Part shown: piece after piece, positions 9,014 to 11,251 of the stretch | Numbering within the stretch: the first letter of the stretch is position 1 | How the letters are laid out: each line of letters opens with the position of its first letter | Assembly: GCA_013043915.1 (NCBI GenBank) | Contig: JABEVH010000311.1 | Span: forward strand, 1-11,251 | Source of the DNA: Pseudomonadales bacterium | GTDB taxonomy: Bacteria; Pseudomonadota; Gammaproteobacteria; Pseudomonadales; Moraxellaceae | Direction: 5' to 3' | DNA: 11,251 nt | Position numbers and translations under genes: made by a program | Notes under the pieces: generated by a model | What the model saw: only the letters and a program-made list of their open reading frames with translations | What the model was told of the DNA's origin: nothing | Database searches by the model: none

Positions 9014-9065
9014 AAGGTGATAGCGCTGTGACCTGCTTAAACATACATAGAACGAAAATCACCTT
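9014..9065. repeat. Imperfect palindrome and flanking inverted repeat before sel1
   Basis: Two overlapping dyads are present. One is AGGTGATAGCGCTGTGACCT (9015-9034), in which 16 of 20 positions match their reverse complement around a central AGCGCT. The other is an exact 8-bp inverted repeat, AAGGTGAT (9014-9021) with ATCACCTT (9058-9065). The right arm of the second overlaps a TTGAAA (9064-9069) that could be a -35 box for the downstream gene, although no well-spaced -10 follows. It could be an operator, a stem in a 5' leader, or leftover element sequence. The role is not known. Confidence 0.35.
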
Positions 9066-9130
9066 GAAAAAAACTGAATCTTTAATATCTTCCTATGCAA
9101 TGATTTTTTCTCCTCCTGGGATATTTATTG

Positions 9131-10738
9131 ATGAAGAGACTTGTTTTTTTACTCATCCTTTCCGCTTGTTCTTTCAAGTTTGCTTATGCCGATGATGTCG
9201 AACAGCTACAAGCACAAGCAAAAGCTGGTGATGCACCTGCTGAGTATAAATTAGGAGTCATTTATGATTTAGGCATAGGCGTACCGCAGGATCATAGCCA
9301 AGCCGTTCAGTGGTACGTCAAAGCCGCTAACCAAGGCAATGCTGATGCTCAGTTACACTTAGGTTTCTTGTATTATGAAGGCCAGGATGTAGCTCAGGAC
9401 TATACTCAGGCGGCTCAGTGGTACCATAAGGCCGCTAACCAGGGCAGTGCTAAATCTCAGTATAACATCAGCCAAGGCGTGCCGCTGGATCATGCTACTC
9501 AGTGGTACATCAATGAGGCTAACCAGGGCAATGCTGACGCCCAAGATGAGCTTGGAAATGATTATGATAAAGGTCAAGGCATTCCGCAGGACCATGCCCT
9601 GGCTATTAAGTGGTTCCTTAAGGCTGCCCATCAGGGCAATGCTGATGCTCAGGCCAACTTAGGCATCCTCTATAAGACAGGCTATTTTATACGAGCGGAT
9701 CAGGCCCAGGCCATTCAGTGGTTCCTCAAGGCTGCCCATCAGGGTAATGCTAAAGCTGAGTACTGGGTGGGGCTCTATTATGATGAAGGCTTGGGTGGCG
9801 TTGTACCGCAGGATCATAGCCAGGCTGTTCAGTGGTACATCAAAGCCGTTCAATATTTCTTCAACGCTGCGATTCAGGGTAATGCTGAAGCTCAGTACTA
9901 CCTGGGGCTTATGTATGATGAAGGCGACGGCATTACCAAGGACGAGGCCCAAGGCATTAAGTGGATTCTCAAAGCCGCTAACCAAGGCTATGCTGAAGCG
10001 CAGGAGAACTTAGGCAGGAAGTATGACCATGGTTTTGGCGTAACGCAGGACCATGCCCAAGCCTTTCAGTGGCACCTCAAAGCGGCCAATCAGGGCTATG
10101 TTGTGGGTCAGCAGGTATTAGGTGAGACTTATCTCGACGGTGTTAACGTACCCAAGGATGAAAGCCAAGGTGCTCAGTGGATTCTCAAAGCCGCCAATCA
10201 GGGTGGCATTTGCGATCAGTACTTCATGGGTGATCTATATGAGAAGGGGCAAGGTGTACCACAGGACTATGCCCAGGCTATTCAGTGGTACATCAAGGCT
10301 GCTAATCAGGGTAATGCAGACGCCCAGGAAAAATTAGGGGAATTGTATTATACGGGAGGAGATGGCGTATTGCAGGATTATGCCCAAGCTGCTCAGTGGT
10401 ACATCAAAGCGGCTGTCAATAAGGGGCCCCAGGATGTTGATGATGGACGAGGACCTCTAGAATCATTGGGGCGCCTATACGAAAATGGCCAAGGGGTGAA
10501 TCGTTCAAATACTGTCGCATATGCGCTTTTTGACTTAGCTGCCTGCTCTTATTGTGATAATGCAAAGTTGAGCAGATCTCGTATTCAACACAAAATGACC
10601 AACAAAGAGATTGAGGAAGGCCAAAAATTGTCTAAGGAAATGGCAAAGAAGGGTAACTTTCTGGCAGCCCTCAATGACTACGAAGCGCGCAGCTCGAAGA
10701 ATAATCAAAAATTGAAGAAAGCAAAACACAATGACTAA
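9131..10738 (+). CDS. Exported protein with about 12 Sel1 (TPR-like) repeats
   Basis: Sel1 repeats are alpha-helical hairpins of about 36 residues that stack into a superhelix and act as protein-binding scaffolds. In bacteria they occur in periplasmic, secreted and host-directed proteins, so the partner cannot be named. The product has 535 aa from ATG 9131; a TTG three bases earlier is less likely. A weak GGGA lies 9 nt upstream. The N-terminus (MKRLVFLLILSAC, then SFKFAYADD) is a signal peptide. Cleavage after AYA at residue 20 would release a soluble periplasmic or secreted protein, while LSAC with Cys13 could also serve as a lipobox, so a lipoprotein is possible. Repeats run from residue 35 to about 457 with consensus AxAQxxLGxxYxxGxGVPQD, then xxQAxQWYxKAANQGN. 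Repeat 3 is shortened and repeat 6 lengthened. The last 75 residues are a charged tail ending in Lys-rich sequence. The gene looks less GC-rich than recBCD and lies between two IS605-type element ends, which fits accessory DNA. Confidence 0.9.
   Translation: MKRLVFLLILSACSFKFAYADDVEQLQAQAKAGDAPAEYKLGVIYDLGIGVPQDHSQAVQWYVKAANQGNADAQLHLGFLYYEGQDVAQDYTQAAQWYHKAANQGSAKSQYNISQGVPLDHATQWYINEANQGNADAQDELGNDYDKGQGIPQDHALAIKWFLKAAHQGNADAQANLGILYKTGYFIRADQAQAIQWFLKAAHQGNAKAEYWVGLYYDEGLGGVVPQDHSQAVQWYIKAVQYFFNAAIQGNAEAQYYLGLMYDEGDGITKDEAQGIKWILKAANQGYAEAQENLGRKYDHGFGVTQDHAQAFQWHLKAANQGYVVGQQVLGETYLDGVNVPKDESQGAQWILKAANQGGICDQYFMGDLYEKGQGVPQDYAQAIQWYIKAANQGNADAQEKLGELYYTGGDGVLQDYAQAAQWYIKAAVNKGPQDVDDGRGPLESLGRLYENGQGVNRSNTVAYALFDLAACSYCDNAKLSRSRIQHKMTNKEIEEGQKLSKEMAKKGNFLAALNDYEARSSKNNQKLKKAKHND
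9233..10500 (+). repeat. Tandem Sel1-coding repeats, about 108 bp each
   Basis: About twelve direct repeats with a base period of 108 nt (36 codons) encode the Sel1 units. They are similar at DNA level: the segment reading CAGTGGTACATCAA recurs in several units, and AACCAGGGCAATGCTGA or close variants recur throughout. Most units keep 36 codons. The unit at 9449-9532 has 28, the one at 9749-9883 has 45, and the last, degenerate unit follows an acidic spacer (QDVDDGRG). Such arrays can gain or lose units by recombination or slippage. Confidence 0.85.
9824..9865 (+). repeat. 21-nt tandem duplication inside Sel1 repeat 6
   Basis: The codons for AVQWYIK (9824-9844) are followed directly by codons for AVQYFFN (9845-9865), then AAIQGN. 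The two 21-nt copies match at 14 of 21 positions. This lengthens helix B of the unit by seven residues, two helical turns, and so keeps the helix phase. I infer an old internal duplication that has since diverged. Confidence 0.6.
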
Positions 10739-10869
10739 TGACTCATGACCAAATGTCAACTACCCCTTTCGAGGGTTAACTTTCCATGCATTAGGATAGA
10801 CAGGAGGGGTCAAGAGAACGACGTTGGTTTTAATAACTAACACGGTTAATTGGGTATTCGTAAAAGTGT

Positions 10870-10891
10870 GTTGGGAAATGCTCAACCCAAC
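10870..10891. repeat. Hairpin GTTGGG/CCCAAC between sel1 and the second element end
   Basis: GTTGGG (10870-10875) pairs with CCCAAC (10886-10891) around a 10-nt loop. GTTGGG...CCCAAC hairpins of this kind are frequent intergenic repeats in proteobacteria, so this may be one of them. No T-run follows, so it is not a typical intrinsic terminator, though it could still lie in the tail of the sel1 transcript. It sits 7 nt before the next element-end motif. Confidence 0.4.
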
Positions 10892-10897
10892 GACCGC

Positions 10898-10930
10898 GAG
10901 AATCCCCTCGCTTTAGCCATGGGGAGAAAA
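10898..10930 (+). mobile_element. Second IS200/IS605-type right-end hairpin
   Basis: The sequence GAGAATCCCCTCGC, TTTAGCC, ATGGGGAGAAAAGC has the order of an IS605/IS1341 right end: AGAATCCCC, stem, TTTAG loop, GGGGAG. Pairs are TCCCC (10903-10907) with GGGGA (10921-10925), then an internal loop, then GC (10910-10911) with GC (10916-10917) around TTTA. Upstream there is no recognisable tnpB; the only open frame, which stops at TAG 10914, spans 39 codons after a TAG at 10797 and does not look like TnpB. The hairpin therefore seems to be a relic whose body is gone, or an end mobilised in trans. Its sequence differs from the end at 8977-9000, so the two are not recent copies of each other. Confidence 0.55.
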
Positions 10931-10937
10931 GCGGGAA

Positions 10938-10957
10938 TTTGATTTTGATTTTGATTT
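10938..10957 (+). repeat. Short tandem repeat (TTTGAT)x3 containing TTGAT
   Basis: Three TTTGAT units plus TT lie between the second right-end hairpin and the tnpB start. Each unit contains TTGAT, the pentanucleotide known as the insertion and TnpB-recognition site of ISDra2. The sequence shows the repeat; that it served as an IS605-type target here is inference. Confidence 0.7.
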
Positions 10958-10968
10958 AGGCTTCGCTT

Positions 10969-10981
10969 GCAATATAATTGC
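10969..10981. repeat. Small hairpin upstream of tnpB, possible element left end
   Basis: GCAAT (10969-10973) pairs with ATTGC (10977-10981) around ATA, 34 nt before the tnpB ATG and 11 nt after the TTTGAT run. IS605-type left ends carry a small hairpin at such a place, but a 5-bp stem can arise by chance. Confidence 0.3.
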
Positions 10982-11015
10982 TTGAGTAATGATACATTGA
11001 ACAGCAAAAGCACAA

Positions 11016-11234
11016 ATGAAACGCACCGCGACGCCCACCTTTGTCCTCACTATTCCCCTGGTTGTAAAACCCGGCGAAGACCAGACGCTGATCGGACGCA
11101 TGGAGGCAGGCAGGCGTTTGTACAACGCCACCCTGGGCGAAGCACTGCGCCACCATGGCTTGCTGAAACAATCGAAAGACTGGCAGCACACCCGAACCAT
11201 TGCCGACAAAACATTGCGCGGCAGCGAGTTTTAG
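11016..11234 (+). pseudogene. tnpB: 5' part of a TnpB-type (IS200/IS605 OrfB) gene, stopped after 72 codons
   Basis: TnpB is the RNA-guided endonuclease of IS200/IS605 elements and the ancestor of Cas12; it helps the element persist by cutting sites that have lost it. The 72 residues start MKRTATPTFVLTIPLVV and continue with a segment reading GRRLYNATLGEALRHHGLL and then KQSKDW. This is the N-terminal part of a known TnpB branch, covering a beta strand and the first helices of the wedge and REC region. Full TnpB has roughly 350-500 aa, with catalytic residues and a zinc ribbon far downstream of what is shown. TAG at 11232-11234 ends the frame, and only 17 nt remain in the window, so whether a frameshift, a point stop or a real deletion is responsible cannot be seen. 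The ATG at 11016 lacks a strong Shine-Dalgarno site. Confidence 0.7.
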
Positions 11235-11251
11235 CGGCTCTCGAAAGAAGC

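Noticed and set aside
9128..9130. TTG at 9128 as start of the Sel1 protein
   Set aside because: The adjacent ATG 9131 gives the same protein minus one residue and a typical signal-peptide start.
9233..10500. Possible CRISPR-like or other DNA repeat array
   Set aside because: The 108-nt period is in frame throughout and encodes Sel1 units; there are no short identical repeats with unique spacers.
10763..10790. Possible terminator after sel1 (CCC TTTCGA GGG)
   Set aside because: The stem is only three or four pairs and no real T-run follows, so it cannot be called a terminator.
10797..10916. 39-codon frame ending in ARIPSL at TAG 10914 as a tnpB tail
   Set aside because: Only the last few residues, dictated by the hairpin itself, resemble TnpB ends; the rest does not.
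10913..11209. Minus-strand frame rich in Lys-Ser across the TTTGAT run
   Set aside because: The Lys-Ser run is only the reverse reading of the TTTGAT repeat, and the rest is antisense to tnpB.

Overview
The window looks like chromosomal DNA of a Gram-negative proteobacterium, most likely beta or gamma. It carries a tightly packed recC-recB-recD cluster, an exported Sel1-repeat protein of a proteobacterial style, and remains of IS200/IS605-type (IS1341-like) elements. Nothing in the sequence fixes the genus. By eye, the recBCD part is moderately GC-rich and the region from about 9010 onward is more AT-rich.

Positions 1-8909 hold the three subunits of the RecBCD (exodeoxyribonuclease V) helicase-nuclease, all on the + strand. 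RecB and RecD look complete, with every helicase motif present and, in RecB, the nuclease centre. Each starts on an ATGA overlap with the stop of the gene before it, so the three are probably translated from one message. RecC is open for 1057 codons from the ATG at 140. Its homology clearly runs upstream to about position 47, where it meets a TAA at 44-46 and a second TAA at 11-13. The first roughly 75-80 residues of RecC therefore cannot be read normally. This is the most consequential oddity of the window, because it puts the function of the whole complex in doubt.

Directly after recD (8911 to about 9010) lies a short relic: the last codons of a TnpB-type reading frame, followed by the hairpin that ends IS605/IS1341 elements and the guide RNA scaffold of active TnpB systems. 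A gene for a secreted or lipid-anchored protein with about 12 Sel1 (TPR-like) repeats follows at 9131-10738. After it come a second element-end hairpin of the same type (about 10898-10930), a run of TTTGAT units, a small hairpin that may mark a left end, and the start of a tnpB gene (11016), which hits a stop after 72 codons close to the window edge.

The layout is thus a conserved DNA-repair operon followed by an accessory segment in which a repeat-protein gene sits between two IS605-type right-end relics. I see no convincing new multi-gene system. The points worth a second look are the broken recC start, the paired element ends around sel1, the TTGAT-rich junction next to tnpB, and the repeat-length changes inside the Sel1 protein. 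No tRNA, rRNA or CRISPR array was seen.
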